A program made the translations under genes and the position numbers. The notes beneath the pieces are model-generated. The model ran no database searches and was not told the origin of the DNA. It saw only the letters and a list, made by a program, of their open reading frames with translations. From Aquamicrobium lusatiense (GTDB lineage: Bacteria; Pseudomonadota; Alphaproteobacteria; Rhizobiales; Rhizobiaceae), in the NCBI RefSeq assembly GCF_014201615.1, contig NZ_JACHEU010000008.1, positions 1 to 64,000 of the forward strand: DNA of 64,000 bases. Reading direction: 5' to 3'. Below are positions 46,301 through 55,721 of this stretch, one piece after another. The first letter of the stretch is position 1. Each line of letters starts with the position of its first letter.

Positions 46301-47030
46301 TGGAGACGCCCTGATAGCCCTGATAGACGGTGACGGCGTTTTCGGCGCCGTCGATGGTCGTGGTCACGCGGCCCATGCCCTGCATGCCGCGAATGTTGAC
46401 GTCGACGGCGCCGGCGCCGTTGCGCGCCTCGCCTGACATGACCCCCGCCGTACCGCGGAACATGTCCGCCGGGCTGGAGCCGCGAAAGCGCTCGATGTTT
46501 TCGCCCTCGATATGGCTGGTCGCGGCTGCCGTCTCATAGGGGCTGTAGGGCGAGCCTTCGGCATTGCCCTTGACGTCGATGGTGGCAAGAACCATCGAGC
46601 CATCGGAGGGCTGCGGCTCGAAAGCCTCTGACACACGATCCACAAGCGTTGCGGTCGCCGGTCCGGTAAGGCTCACCCGGATGCCGGTTCCGGCAAGCAT
46701 GGTCTGCAATGCCTGCGCGGGCGACATCGCGCCCGAGACTGCCACCGAGGTCTTGCCGCGCACGATTTCCGACGTGTAGCCGACCTGCCAGCCGGAGGCG
46801 CGGCTGAACGCGCTGAGTGCCCCGGAAAGCGGCTGAGCGGGAATGGAAAAACGCACCGTCTGCGCCGCGGTGGTCGAGGTCGACTGGGCGAAGGAAACGC
46901 CCTGCAGCAGGATCAGCGAGGATACCAGAACGGTGCTTGCCAGCAGGAGCCGGACCGGCGCTTTGCCCATGGCTGCCGTTTTGGCGCGAGCCATTGCTGC
47001 GTGCGGTGCCGGACCAGTGCGATGCCCCAT
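43320..47030 (-). CDS. TonB-dependent receptor with N-terminal signalling domain and C-terminal Omp25/Omp31-like barrel
   Basis: A 1236-residue protein with five parts: a signal peptide to about residue 49; an STN signalling domain (58-132, VRFSIPAQPLSGALSAFS); a plug (165-280, RGMQGMGRVTTTIDG); a 22-strand type barrel ending near 917 (YASLTGSF); then, after a linker, a second domain at 948-1236 that begins DWSGLYAGVHAGGAFG and ends KVGLNYRF, the usual start and end of Omp25/Omp31-type eight-strand barrels. The extra domain (DNA 43320-44276) is in frame with no stop. The plug resembles HasR-like haem or haemophore receptors; ligand unproven. It follows fecI and fecR and has its own ECF-type promoter. 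Confidence 0.9.
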   Translation of the reverse strand: MGHRTGPAPHAAMARAKTAAMGKAPVRLLLASTVLVSSLILLQGVSFAQSTSTTAAQTVRFSIPAQPLSGALSAFSRASGWQVGYTSEIVRGKTSVAVSGAMSPAQALQTMLAGTGIRVSLTGPATATLVDRVSEAFEPQPSDGSMVLATIDVKGNAEGSPYSPYETAAATSHIEGENIERFRGSSPADMFRGTAGVMSGEARNGAGAVDVNIRGMQGMGRVTTTIDGAENAVTVYQGYQGVSNRTYVDPDFIAGIDVTKGADTASWGNAGSVAMRTVNADDIVKPGNTWGVRVKGEIGTNTSKPHAGDKAGYQWPFAPWDPAGEVPKASETGMDKPSLLSPTRGAGSVIGAYKGEDFDFLAGYARRKQGNYHAGKHGPSANPVNKGRQQWCPNGVCNPNGTTYWENYYENDGVVNYRAGEEVLNTQLETESWLAKLTARFADDHTLQLGYTGYRSEAGDRLASRLIGKHGQSEQQAQTSGTSLDTVTARYRWNPEDNELFDLKGNLYWTHLELRNPIRGGRGVTPEQIGLPAGFRVGSDSDMWGADLSNLSKFSTGYGDVDLSYGLSYRGEDTRGSRHTAALEAWNTARDAIRHEAAIYAKAAWKPVDWATLNAGLRYSHFWSKDRYDPYEREDIESRVLGFRTNDGGFSPSVGVTLEPFDGSQFYVNYSNTMRAPSVIESVSAFNSVVANADVKPERSSNWEVGTNLTRDGLLTGEDRGMLKLGYFNWGVKDYIARSVRNGSGPLTLNIENIDRAKFSGIELSGRYEIGGFTADLSANYFLNVEYCRTAGTCENKSLYGDYATNHVQPEYTIDLTLSQKLLEDQLTVGGRISHVGPRAIGHGDVTAQGASEFISLVDWKPYTLVDVFAEYRITEDLTAAVRVENLFDRFYVDPLGLVTQPGPGRTFYASLTGSFGGEQSFQPFSNPLAGLSGGHGAARGGEAAAIDWSGLYAGVHAGGAFGRTWGSTTTLDGSDSTIAARESADLKLNGAMFGVQAGYNWQLDNGVVFGLEGDWSKTYNITGSKKVLSTDPVLAAKGHADAYTSYDIDWMASLRPKIGYAFSNRFMAYASGGLALARETQWRDQYISDQADETLPNGTQTTVFSVEKAAATRAGFTIGGGLEYALNDNWSIKADYTYSRFGKKDFRFRNARAGTGKDYTTSTTTVVGYETVDPSQDPSMAWLCDMDPSFCTPYEKPIYETTTTNHPGSSSTVNGRNASNALDFHMIKVGLNYRF

Positions 47031-47097
47031 GAGGAGAGTTCCTTGCGTCAGAGTAGATGCGGCGATTTTTCCCTGCGGAAGAGCGCCTCGAACATCT

Positions 47098-47128
47098 GAC
47101 GAACGAGCTGGTCCGATCTCACAAAAAA
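47098..47128 (-). promoter_or_regulatory. ECF-sigma-type promoter of the TonB receptor gene
   Basis: On the minus strand, TTTTTTGTGAGAT, 12 bases, then TTCGTC. The same two blocks with identical spacing precede fecR. The CGTC in the second block suits an ECF -10 element. It places the start of transcription about 60 bases before the ATG. Confidence 0.7.
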
Positions 47129-47138
47129 ACTTGAGTAA

Positions 47139-48164
47139 TCAGCGAAGAATTATGATTCCGCCGGGCAAACGCGTCACTTTCGCTCCGGCCGCTTCCGCCA
47201 GAGAACGGATGACGCCTTCAGCATCGTCCAGCCTGTAATTGCCGCTGACCCTGATGTGGCCAAGGCCGCGGTCGACGGTTATCACGCGGCCTGTGTAATA
47301 GCGGCCGAGATCGGCCAGCACATCTGCGAGCGGCTTTTCCTGAAAGATGATCCAGCCGGTGCGCCAGGCCAGCTCGCTTTCCGTGTCGACCCCGGCGACA
47401 GGGGAAAGACCCGCCGGCGATACCTCCACCATCTGGCCGGGCGACAGGCTGGCATGGTGTGCCTCATGCGCGCGTTGGGCAACCTCGACACGCCCGCGCT
47501 CAAGGATGACCGTGTCTTCACCGCCGGTGCGTACCGAAAAGGCGGTGCCTTTCACTTCGACGTCGCCGAAAGAACCCGCAACCCTGAAAGGTCGGGCCGG
47601 ATCCGAAACGACATCGAAGAAGGCTTCCCCACGCAGCAAAGTGACGGATCGCTTCTGTCCCTCGAAATCGAGCGCCACCGCCGAAGCGGTGTTGAGCATA
47701 ATGCGCGAGCCATCCGGCAACACGAAGGCGCTTTGCTCGCCGGTGGCCGTCAGATGGTCTGCGTTCCAGCGCAGCAGCATCTCGGGATAATACCGGATAC
47801 CGGCCGCGACCATGACCACGGCCGCGAGTGCGGCGATCCGTATCGTCCAGCTGCCGGAGCGGTACACCGGCACCCGGGCCATCGGCGTCCTTTCTTCCTG
47901 CCTTGCATCAAGCCGGCTGGCATGACGGGCGCTGGCGATACCCAGTTCGGGAAGCTCCCACATGTTCTGAAGCTTTGCGAAAGCTGCTGCGTGGCGCGGA
48001 TCACTGTCCAGCCAGTCTTTAAGCCTGGCCTGCAAGCCAAGGTCGTCCGGCGCTTCCTGAAGGCGCACAAACCAGTCAAGCGCCGCATCCGTCACCGGAT
48101 CGGGATGTTGCAAGGTCTGGTCTGGCTGCGGGCCATCGGCCCTGTCACTCACCACTCGGTCCAC
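47139..48164 (-). CDS. fecR: FecR-family anti-sigma / signal-transducing protein
   Basis: A 341-residue inner-membrane protein. The cytoplasmic N-terminus has the FecR start DAALDWFVRLQ and DWLDSDPRHAAAFAKLQNMW; one membrane helix follows (IRIAALAAVVMVAAGI, near residue 110). The periplasmic part has the FecR core (GSRIMLNTASAVALDF, LLRGEAFFDV, FRVAGSFGDVEVKGTAFSV) and a C-terminal STN-like segment. It relays ligand binding by the receptor's STN domain to the sigma factor. It has its own ECF-type promoter. Confidence 0.92.
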   Translation of the reverse strand: MDRVVSDRADGPQPDQTLQHPDPVTDAALDWFVRLQEAPDDLGLQARLKDWLDSDPRHAAAFAKLQNMWELPELGIASARHASRLDARQEERTPMARVPVYRSGSWTIRIAALAAVVMVAAGIRYYPEMLLRWNADHLTATGEQSAFVLPDGSRIMLNTASAVALDFEGQKRSVTLLRGEAFFDVVSDPARPFRVAGSFGDVEVKGTAFSVRTGGEDTVILERGRVEVAQRAHEAHHASLSPGQMVEVSPAGLSPVAGVDTESELAWRTGWIIFQEKPLADVLADLGRYYTGRVITVDRGLGHIRVSGNYRLDDAEGVIRSLAEAAGAKVTRLPGGIIILR

Positions 48165-48200
48165 CTGCCATGTTGCAGAATCGCAAGCTCATACAGATGA

Positions 48201-48231
48201 GACGAATGACCGGATGCAATCTCACAAAAAA
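48201..48231 (-). promoter_or_regulatory. ECF-sigma-type promoter of fecR
   Basis: On the minus strand, TTTTTTGTGAGAT, 12 bases, TTCGTC: the same blocks and spacing as upstream of the receptor gene. It ends 37 bases before the fecR ATG. Confidence 0.7.
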
Positions 48232-48283
48232 CCTCCCGGCTCCCGCTCAGGCTGCGCGATAAAATGCTCTCTTAATATCGGAT

Positions 48284-48862
48284 TTAACCGCGGTCGAGAC
48301 GATCGAGCGCCTGCTGGCAATGGGCCAGCGCCAGCTTCACGTCGTTGAAAACTGTGTTGGGGGAGATTCCGAGGTGGGCAGCAATCTTCGGATAGGGCCA
48401 TTTTTCGACCCGGCTGAGCCGCCAGACCTGCTGCGCGCGGGCGGGCAGTTGGGAAAGGGCATCCTCAAATGCCCTCAGCCGCTCCCGATGGATGACCACC
48501 GCTTCCTGCGTAGGCTGATCGGCGGCGATGTTGGCCATCTCGGCCTCCGTCGCATCGAAATGCTCGACCCCTTTGCGCATCCGGTTGCGACGCTGGTGAT
48601 CAAGCGCCAGATTGCGGGCCGTCTGATAGAGAAACGCCTCGATGTGCTCCACTGGTCCCGACACCATCGCCTGACTGGCCCGGACATAGGTTTCCTGCGT
48701 CAGATCTTCGGCGATCTGGGGATCGCGCACGATCCGCATCAGGCTCCACATCAGGGAGCGGCGGTTGTTGAGAAACGCTGCCGTCAGACCACTCGCCACG
48801 GCTGCCCACTCCGATCGGAAAACTGCGCAATGTGGAGCCCCACCATCGGAGCGATTTGCCAC
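48284..48862 (-). CDS. fecI: ECF sigma factor, FecI family
   Basis: A 192-residue RNA polymerase sigma-70 ECF protein. Region 2 has RIVRDPQIAEDLTQETYVRA and ARNLALDHQRRNRMR; region 4 has LPARAQQVWRLSRVEKWPYP and IAAHLGISPNTVFNDVKLAL. It is expected to drive the receptor gene after the signal passes from the receptor through FecR. It is 119 bases upstream of fecR. The two matching ECF promoters precede fecR and the receptor, but no copy was found before fecI itself. Confidence 0.93.
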   Translation of the reverse strand: MANRSDGGAPHCAVFRSEWAAVASGLTAAFLNNRRSLMWSLMRIVRDPQIAEDLTQETYVRASQAMVSGPVEHIEAFLYQTARNLALDHQRRNRMRKGVEHFDATEAEMANIAADQPTQEAVVIHRERLRAFEDALSQLPARAQQVWRLSRVEKWPYPKIAAHLGISPNTVFNDVKLALAHCQQALDRLDRG

Positions 48863-49471
48863 TCTGGCTTCATCAGTGCATCGACCGCATATTCATCCTG
48901 CCGTCGTTCCTGCGAGGCGCAGAGCGGCAGAACTCTCTAATCAGATCGCTGAAACCTCTTCAATGGTGTTGAATTGCACCGGAATCGGCGCAATTGCGGC
49001 CATTCGGCGAAAAACATGTATGAAATTATCATGTTTTCTGCGGGGTGCGGCGCATATGCATGCCGTTCCCTGCCTCGGATGGTGTTCTGTGATGATTGTC
49101 GGTGGGCGGATGAATATCGGCAACTGTCACATCACGGCAACAGTAGCGGCTCGCTACCTCCGCAATTCGCGATACCCTTGCTTTTTCCCCGAACACCGAA
49201 TGGGAGAAGCGCAGACTGTATCTACGGCTGGTTTGCCTGCGCGCTGACATTCAGAAATATCAGGAGTAGCAGTACGGCTCATAATTATTAGCCGGTCAAT
49301 TAATTGGCAGTCATGCCGACGGTAGTAGAACGCCGGAGCGACTGCTGTTGCGGGCGATGCCGGAACGGCGCCCTGCGCTTCTTGAAATGTTTCTCCGATT
49401 CGGTATTGCCTTGCCGTTCTTCGCTTCCTCGCCGTTTCAGAGGAATCATCTCCCCATCAGGAATGACGATC
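48863..49471. other. 609-base region without a convincing gene
   Basis: This stretch separates fecI from ddh and is less GC-rich than its surroundings, especially near 49120-49310. Small open frames exist on both strands, but none has a good ribosome site or recognisable product. It contains a long inverted repeat (49011-49037), the dyad TTCAA-TGGTG-TTGAA (48959-48973) about 100 bases before fecI, and a CAATTAATTG palindrome near 49296. Promoters for fecI and ddh must lie here. Confidence 0.6.
49011..49037. promoter_or_regulatory. Perfect 8-bp inverted repeat with 11-base spacer
   Basis: AAAACATG, spacer TATGAAATTAT, CATGTTTT. It lies about 150 bases upstream of fecI and 435 upstream of ddh. 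It looks like an operator for a dimeric repressor or an iron-type box, but matches no consensus known to me. Confidence 0.4.
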
Positions 49472-50464
49472 ATGAGCATGCCCCAGCCCATCCGTGTTGC
49501 CATCGCCGGCCATGGTAATCTCGGAAGAGGTGTTGAAGCGGCGATGCCGCACAACCCCGACATGAGCCTTGTGGGCATCTTCACGCGGCGCGCACCTGAA
49601 CAGCTCAGCCCGAAGTGCCCGGCAACGCCGGTATTCTCCATGGCGGAGATATCGGGCCATGCGGATCACATTGACGTGCTGATCCTGTGCGGGGGATCCA
49701 AAGAGGATCTGCCGCAACAAGGGCCTGAGCTGGCTGCCCTTTTCAACACTGTCGACAGCTTCGATACGCATGCGCGTATCCCGGAATACTTCGCCGCTAT
49801 GGATGCATCGGCACGGTCTGGCGGCAGAACTGCGCTGATTTCCGCCGGATGGGATCCGGGAATGTTCTCCATCAACCGCGTTGTCGGCGAAGCCCTGCTG
49901 CCCAATGGCGACACCTATACGTTCTGGGGTGACGGCCTGAGCCAGGGGCATTCCGATGCGGTGCGCCGCATCCCCGGTGTGGCCGGCGCGGTGCAATATA
50001 CGCGTCCGGTTCCGGCCGCGGTTGAACAGGCCCGAAGCGGCGCGAGGCGCGTTCTGACCACGCGGGAAAAACACAATCGCGAATGTTTCGTGGTGCTGGA
50101 CGAGGGCGCGGATGCGGATCAGGTGCGCGACACGATCATCAAGATGCCGCACTATTTTGCCGACTATGACACAACGGTGAATTTCATCAGTGCGGCGGAA
50201 CTGGCCAGGGATCATTCGGCGATGTCGCATGGCGGCTTCGTCATCCGCAGCGGCAACACAGCGGCCGGAACAAAACAAACGATAGAATACAGCCTGAAAC
50301 TGGAGAGTAATCCCGAATTCACGGCCAGTGTTCTGGTGGCTTATGCGCGTGCCGTGCATCGCCTCCACCAGATGGGGCAATATGGCGCCAAGACCGTGTT
50401 CGATGTGGCCCCCGGCCTGCTTTCTCCCAAAAGCGCCGAACAACTGCGCGCCGAACAGCTGTAG
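49472..50464 (+). CDS. ddh: meso-Diaminopimelate D-dehydrogenase
   Basis: A 330-residue NADPH-dependent enzyme. The Rossmann motif is VAIAGHGNLGRGVEAAM, followed by VLILCGGSKEDLPQQGPELA, NTVDSFDTHARIPEYF and SAGWDPGMFSINR, all DapDH signatures. It converts tetrahydrodipicolinate, ammonia and NADPH to meso-diaminopimelate in one step, bypassing the acylated route to lysine and peptidoglycan. Upstream in-frame starts exist, but AGGA precedes the ATG at 49472 by nine bases. The enzyme is uncommon in Alphaproteobacteria, so transfer is possible. Confidence 0.88.
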   Translation: MSMPQPIRVAIAGHGNLGRGVEAAMPHNPDMSLVGIFTRRAPEQLSPKCPATPVFSMAEISGHADHIDVLILCGGSKEDLPQQGPELAALFNTVDSFDTHARIPEYFAAMDASARSGGRTALISAGWDPGMFSINRVVGEALLPNGDTYTFWGDGLSQGHSDAVRRIPGVAGAVQYTRPVPAAVEQARSGARRVLTTREKHNRECFVVLDEGADADQVRDTIIKMPHYFADYDTTVNFISAAELARDHSAMSHGGFVIRSGNTAAGTKQTIEYSLKLESNPEFTASVLVAYARAVHRLHQMGQYGAKTVFDVAPGLLSPKSAEQLRAEQL

Positions 50465-50525
50465 GATATGATCCGCAGCTACGAAATCGGGGACCGCGCA
50501 GCCGGCTGACAGCGGCATGAAATCC

Positions 50526-50547
50526 GCCTGCCCCTTGCGGGGCAGGC
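50526..50547. terminator. Hairpin between convergent ddh and ABC export genes
   Basis: GCCTGCCCC-TTGC-GGGGCAGGC is a perfect 9-bp stem. No T run follows, so termination is plausible but unproven. Confidence 0.5.
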
Positions 50548-50597
50548 TACGACCTGGCGGCGGCATATTTTTCCGGTTATCCGCCCGGACGGGTAAA

Positions 50598-51710
50598 TCA
50601 GCGCAGATAGTTTCGGAAGCGTCGCAGCGAGAGCATGAAAAGCACCGAGCCGATCACGAACAGAGCCAGTATCTGAGGCCAGACCACATCCAGACCCGCG
50701 CCGCGGAAGAGCACGCCCTGCGCCAGAATGACGAAATGCGTGTTGGGCGCGGCCAGCATGATGTCCTGCACGATCTGCGGCATGCTCTCGCGCGGCGTGA
50801 GACCGCCCGAGAGCACCTGCAGCGGGAGCAGGATGAGCATCAGCAGCAAGCCGAACTGCGGCATCGAGCCTGCCATGGTGGCAAGGAAAATGCCCATCGA
50901 GGTCGTGGCGAAGAGATGCACCGCCGCGCCAAGCAGGAATAGCGCCACCGACCCCTGAATGGGAATATCGAGCACGCCCTGCACCACGAAAACGATGGAG
51001 GCGGCCGTGGCGGCCAGCACCACCAGCCCCATCGACAGCACCTTGCTGATCATGATCTCGGTCGGCGTGACCGGCATGACGAGCAGATGCTCGATCGTGC
51101 CATGTTCGCGTTCGCGGATGAGTGCGGCGCCGGTGAGCACGATGGAGAGCATGGTAACCGATGAAATCACATTCGACAGCGCGCCGAACCAGCCCTTGTT
51201 GAGTTCGGGGTTGAAGCGGGCCCGCAAGGCGAGGTCGACGGGAATTTCCGTGGTTCCCCGGTGGCGGTTGAGGAACTCATTGACTTCGCTGGTGACGATC
51301 GACTGCACATAACTGCCGCCGGTGAAGGCTTGGCTGACGCGGGTGGCATCGATGTTGAGCTGGATCGAAGGCGAGCGCCCGGCCAGCAGGTCGCGCTGAA
51401 AATTCGGCGGAATGTCGAGCGCGAAGGTGTCGCTTCCGGCATCCATGCGCGCGTCCATCTCGGACTGGTCGATCAGCTTCGGCACCACGAAATAGGGGGG
51501 ATAGAACGCCGTGGTGATGCGCGAAGACACCGGCGACTGGTCCTCGTCGACGATGGCGATGGCGGCGCGGTTGAGCGTCTCGGGCATGGCCGTCACCGCC
51601 GTATAGATCGCGACCGTGAAGGCGTAGACGATCAGGAACAACAGCATCTTGTCGCGGCCGAGGCCACGCAGTTCTTTCACGCCCAGATTGTAGATGTTGG
51701 CAACACGCAT
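50598..51710 (-). CDS. ABC-2 type permease, YhhJ-like
   Basis: A 370-residue export permease. One N-terminal helix (MLLFLIVYAFTVAIYTAV), a periplasmic domain of about 150 residues (IAIVDEDQSPVSSRITTAF), and about five further helices with the family segment IREREHGTIEHLLVMPVTPTE. It is 3 bases after the fused ATPase-permease gene and is the second permease of the exporter. Substrates of such systems are unknown or drug-like. Confidence 0.9.
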   Translation of the reverse strand: MRVANIYNLGVKELRGLGRDKMLLFLIVYAFTVAIYTAVTAMPETLNRAAIAIVDEDQSPVSSRITTAFYPPYFVVPKLIDQSEMDARMDAGSDTFALDIPPNFQRDLLAGRSPSIQLNIDATRVSQAFTGGSYVQSIVTSEVNEFLNRHRGTTEIPVDLALRARFNPELNKGWFGALSNVISSVTMLSIVLTGAALIREREHGTIEHLLVMPVTPTEIMISKVLSMGLVVLAATAASIVFVVQGVLDIPIQGSVALFLLGAAVHLFATTSMGIFLATMAGSMPQFGLLLMLILLPLQVLSGGLTPRESMPQIVQDIMLAAPNTHFVILAQGVLFRGAGLDVVWPQILALFVIGSVLFMLSLRRFRNYLR

Positions 51711-51713
51711 GGA

Positions 51714-54491
51714 TCAGGACGCCTGTTTTTTCAGGAGCACGATGCCGAGGATGAAGAGCACCGGCACGGCAATCAGCAGCGGGATGAATTGCGGGGCGAG
51801 GTCGGCGAATTCCAGCGCCTTCGAGAAGGCGCCGCGCGAGATGTTGACGAAATAGGTCGTCGGGTAAATGTTGCCGATAACGGCGCCGAAACCCTGCAAT
51901 GACGAGACCGGGTCGATGAGGCCGGAATACTGCACCGCCGGGATGAGCGTGAGCAGCGCCGTGCCGAAGATCGCGGCGATCTGGCTTTCGATGAATGTGG
52001 AGATCACCAGTCCCATGCCGGTGGTGAAGATCACATAAAGCAGGGCCGCTGCCGTATAGGCCGCGAAGCTTCCCGTGAACGGCACGCCGAATATGTAGAC
52101 GGCGAAGAAGGACAGCATCACGAAGTTCAGCATGGCAAGCGCCACATAAGGCAGTTGCTTGCCAAGCAGGAACTCCGTGCGGGTTACCGGCGTCACATAG
52201 AAGTTGACGATGGAACCCAGTTCCTTTTCGCGCACCACGCTCAGCACCGCCAGCATGGCCGGTATCATCAGAAGCAGGATCGGGATGATGGCAGGAACGA
52301 TCGCCACGAGGCTCTGGACGTCGGGATTGTAGCGGTAGCGTACTTCGAGCTGGAACTTTCCGGCCGTGGCGGCATCGCCATAGATTTCGCGTGCCTTCTG
52401 CATCAGCCATGTCTGATGCACGCCCTGCACATAACCCCGGACGGTTTCGGCGCGCGTGGGCATGGCGCCGTCGATCCATGCGCCGATCTGGACATTGCTG
52501 CCGCGCGCGACATCCCGCCCGAAGCCGGGCGGAATTTCGATGGCGAGGCTGAGCTTGCCGCTGGTCATTCGCTGGTCGAGGTCTTCATAGTCCCTGATCG
52601 GCTCCTTTTCGATGAAGTAGCGTGAGCCGGCGAGCTGAAGTGCGTAGTCGCGGCTGATGGTGGTGTCGTCGCGGTCGAGCACCGCGAAGGACAGGTCCTC
52701 CACATCCATGCTGATGCCGAAGCTGACGACGAACATCAGAAGCACCGATCCGATGATAGCAAGGCTGGCGCGGATCGGGTCGCGGCGCAGTTCCAGCGCC
52801 TCACGCTGGGTATAGGCGAACATTCGGCGGAAACTGAAAAAACGCTGATCGGAAGTTTTCCCGGGTTCAGATTCTGGCTCAATGGGCGTGACTGCCGCGG
52901 CCTGCGGCTGGCCTGCGTCGCCGATCGCCTCTTCCAGATAGGCAACAAAAGCTTCTTCAAGCGTTTGCGCGCCCTTGCGTCTGATGATCCCGTCCGGCGT
53001 GTCGGACACCAGCACCTTGCCGGCATGCATGAGCGAGATGCGGTCGCAGAGCGCTGCTTCGTTCATGAAGTGAGTCGAGACGAAAATGGTGACGCCGTCC
53101 TTGCGCGACAGTTCTGCGAGGATTTCCCAGAATGCATCACGCGCCACCGGATCGACACCGGATGTCGGCTCGTCGAGGATCAGGATTTCAGGCGAGTGAA
53201 TCAGCGCCACGGCCAGCGACAGGCGCTGGCGGATGCCGAGCGGCAGCGCTTCGGGCAGCGCTTCCATAACGGCGCCGAGATCGAAACGGCGCACCATTTC
53301 CTCGATGCGGCCGGGAATGGTTTCAGGCGCCATGGCGAACAGGCGCGCATGAAGCTCAAGATTCTGGCGGACGGTAAGCTCGGAATAGAGCGAGAAAGCC
53401 TGGCTCATATAGCCGACGCGCCGGCGTATCTCCATGTCGCGCGTGTCGACTTCCTTGCCGAACAGCATGGCAGTGCCTTCACTGGCCGGCAACAGCCCGG
53501 TCAGCACCTTCATGGTGGTGCTCTTGCCGCAGCCATTTGAACCGAGGAAGCCAAAAATCTCGCCGCGCGGGATCTCGAAGCTCACATTGTCGACGGCCGT
53601 AAAGTTGCCGAAGCGAACTGTGACGTTCTTCGCGCCGATGGCAATGTCGCTGGCGGCATCGGCCGGCCGTGGCGGGATCACCACCTGCTTGTGGCCTCTG
53701 CGCTTTTCTTCCGGCAGCAGCGCCACGAAAGCCGCATCCAGATTGTCGGTGCCGGTCCTGGCCAGCAGTTCCGCCGGTGTGCCGGTGGCGAGGATCTTGC
53801 CGTCGTCCATGGCCACCAGCCAGTCGAAGCGCTCGGCCTCTTCCATGTAGGCTGTGGCGACGATGACGCTCATGCCTTCGCGCTCGCCGCGAATATCGTC
53901 AATCAGCTCCCAGAACTGCCCGCGCGACAGCGGATCGACGCCCGTGGTCGGTTCGTCGAGAATGAGGAGGTCAGGATCGTGGATCAGCGAACAGCACAGG
54001 CTGGTTTTCTGCTTCATGCCGCCGGAAAGCTTGCCGGCCGGCCGCGTCGCGAAAGGCGACATGCCGGTGCGTGCCAGAAGCGTGTCGATGCGGTGCTGGC
54101 GCTCTTCCTTCGAGTGGCCGAACAGGCGGCCGAAGAAGTCGATGTTCTCGAACACCGACAAGGTCGGGTAGAGATTGCGGCCGAGGCCCTGCGGCATGTA
54201 GGCGATGCTGGAATAGGCCTCGCGCCGGTGCCGCCGGTCGGCGATATCGCCGCCCAGCACCTCGACCTGTCCCTCCTGAACCACGCGGGCACCCGCGATC
54301 AGCGACAGCAGGCTCGATTTGCCTACGCCGTCGGGACCGATCAGGCCGACCATGCACCCGGCCGGGATCTCGATGTTGATCCCGTCCAGCGCCCGTGTCT
54401 CGCCGTAGCTCAGGCCGACATTCTGCAACCGCGCGACGAATTTGCCATCTGGCTTTTCGTCTGACGGCGCCACGGCTTCGGCAGCATCCAT
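51714..54491 (-). CDS. ABC exporter fusion: two ATPase domains plus ABC-2 permease (RbbA/YhiH-like)
   Basis: A 925-residue fusion. ATPase 1 has Walker [14 protein letters not shown], signature [12 protein letters not shown] and Walker [14 protein letters not shown]. ATPase 2 has Walker [15 protein letters not shown], a degenerate signature [12 protein letters not shown] and Walker [14 protein letters not shown]. After a linker, an ABC-2 permease domain fills the last 370 residues ([20 protein letters not shown]). It sits between a HlyD gene and a second permease, an arrangement seen for YhiI-RbbA-YhhJ. The ATG at 54491 lies two bases after the HlyD stop codon's far end. Confidence 0.92.
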   Translation of the reverse strand: MDAAEAVAPSDEKPDGKFVARLQNVGLSYGETRALDGINIEIPAGCMVGLIGPDGVGKSSLLSLIAGARVVQEGQVEVLGGDIADRRHRREAYSSIAYMPQGLGRNLYPTLSVFENIDFFGRLFGHSKEERQHRIDTLLARTGMSPFATRPAGKLSGGMKQKTSLCCSLIHDPDLLILDEPTTGVDPLSRGQFWELIDDIRGEREGMSVIVATAYMEEAERFDWLVAMDDGKILATGTPAELLARTGTDNLDAAFVALLPEEKRRGHKQVVIPPRPADAASDIAIGAKNVTVRFGNFTAVDNVSFEIPRGEIFGFLGSNGCGKSTTMKVLTGLLPASEGTAMLFGKEVDTRDMEIRRRVGYMSQAFSLYSELTVRQNLELHARLFAMAPETIPGRIEEMVRRFDLGAVMEALPEALPLGIRQRLSLAVALIHSPEILILDEPTSGVDPVARDAFWEILAELSRKDGVTIFVSTHFMNEAALCDRISLMHAGKVLVSDTPDGIIRRKGAQTLEEAFVAYLEEAIGDAGQPQAAAVTPIEPESEPGKTSDQRFFSFRRMFAYTQREALELRRDPIRASLAIIGSVLLMFVVSFGISMDVEDLSFAVLDRDDTTISRDYALQLAGSRYFIEKEPIRDYEDLDQRMTSGKLSLAIEIPPGFGRDVARGSNVQIGAWIDGAMPTRAETVRGYVQGVHQTWLMQKAREIYGDAATAGKFQLEVRYRYNPDVQSLVAIVPAIIPILLLMIPAMLAVLSVVREKELGSIVNFYVTPVTRTEFLLGKQLPYVALAMLNFVMLSFFAVYIFGVPFTGSFAAYTAAALLYVIFTTGMGLVISTFIESQIAAIFGTALLTLIPAVQYSGLIDPVSSLQGFGAVIGNIYPTTYFVNISRGAFSKALEFADLAPQFIPLLIAVPVLFILGIVLLKKQAS

Positions 54492-54493
54492 GG

Positions 54494-55561
54494 TCACGGC
54501 TTGACGACCTCGCGCAGCTGTGCCGGCCATTCGGCTTCAGGGTCCAGCTTGACATAGGCGACACCCGGCAGCCCGGTCTTCACATACTGGATATATTCGC
54601 GCAGAAGTTCAGGCGAAATCTGTGCCTTGACGCGGAACATCAGCTTCTGGCGCTCTTCTTCCGTTTCCACGGTCTTCGGCGTGAACTGGGCGACGTCGGC
54701 GACGAAGCTCACCTTGGCGGGGATGACATACTGCGGGACCGCATCCAGCACGATGCGCACTTCGGTGCCCATGGCCACGCGCCCGGCCTGTGCCGTCGGC
54801 AGGAAGAAGGTCATGTAGACATCGCCGACATTGACCAGATTGAGCACGCGGCCGCCGCTGGCGATAACTTCTCCGGGCTGCGCCACGCGGTACTGGACGC
54901 GGCCATCGCGCGGTGAACGCAGGACGGCATCATTGATGTCGGCGGTGATGCTCTCGATCGCTGCCCTGGCTGCATCCACGGCAGCCTCCGCATCGACGAC
55001 CTGTGCCTGCGCGGCGCTGATGCCGGCCTCCGTTGCCGCAAGCTGGGCACGGGCTGCATTGACGGCTGCTGCCGCCTCCAGCGCAGCTGCGCGGTCATTG
55101 TCCAGAAGCTGCTGCGAAAGATTGCCGGTGCGGGCAAGCTGCTCGGAGCGGACCAGTTTCTTGTCGATGACGTCCTGCTGCGCCTCGCGCTGGGCGACCA
55201 CGGCCTGCGCGGCAGCGTTCTCGGCATTGCGCTGCTTGACCAGGGCGCCCGCCGTTTCGATGCCGATCGAAGCCCGCTTGAGCTGCGCTTCCAGCTGGCG
55301 CCGCTGCGCTTCCATCTGTTCGGTATCCATGCGGGCCAGAACCTGTCCGGCCTCCACGAACATGCCTTCGTCGGCAAGAATCTCCTTGATGCGGCCGGGC
55401 GTTCGCGCGGAGATGTCTATCTCCACAGCCTCTATGCGCCCGTTGCCCGCGACAATGCCGTCAGGCAGTCCGGAACCATCGTAGAACCGCCAGAAATAGT
55501 AGCCTCCCGCAACCACTGCGGCGACCACTATGGCCACAATCCAGTTCTTGGCAGATTTCAT
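54494..55561 (-). CDS. HlyD-family membrane fusion protein (YhiI-like)
   Basis: A 355-residue periplasmic adaptor. It has an N-terminal anchor helix ([18 protein letters not shown]), lipoyl halves ([37 protein letters not shown]) and a long Ala-rich coiled coil (residues about 95-210). It links the fused ABC exporter to an outer-membrane factor, which is not in the window. The frame extends to 55603, but ATG 55561 fits the anchor. First gene of the export operon, with an upstream dyad that may bind a repressor. Confidence 0.9.
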   Translation of the reverse strand: MKSAKNWIVAIVVAAVVAGGYYFWRFYDGSGLPDGIVAGNGRIEAVEIDISARTPGRIKEILADEGMFVEAGQVLARMDTEQMEAQRRQLEAQLKRASIGIETAGALVKQRNAENAAAQAVVAQREAQQDVIDKKLVRSEQLARTGNLSQQLLDNDRAAALEAAAAVNAARAQLAATEAGISAAQAQVVDAEAAVDAARAAIESITADINDAVLRSPRDGRVQYRVAQPGEVIASGGRVLNLVNVGDVYMTFFLPTAQAGRVAMGTEVRIVLDAVPQYVIPAKVSFVADVAQFTPKTVETEEERQKLMFRVKAQISPELLREYIQYVKTGLPGVAYVKLDPEAEWPAQLREVVKP

Positions 55562-55721
55562 GATGCTGTAACCTCTGCATTTGCGGCGGCGATGAGCCCG
55601 CACTCGAAAGAGGGCGCGAACGGAGAAACCCGCGCCGGACCGGACAGGATATATTTCACTTGATCCCCTCGCTGCCTGATCCGCCGCGAACCGGCGGTCA
55701 TGATACTTAAATTCGGTGTCC

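Noticed and set aside
48974..49291. Small plus-strand frames in the fecI-ddh gap
   Set aside because: Weak ribosome sites, odd composition and no recognisable product. They were left out as genes, though a short peptide cannot be excluded.
48863..49300. A third copy of the ECF promoter upstream of fecI
   Set aside because: The blocks TGTGAGAT and TTCGTC at the right spacing were looked for and not found.
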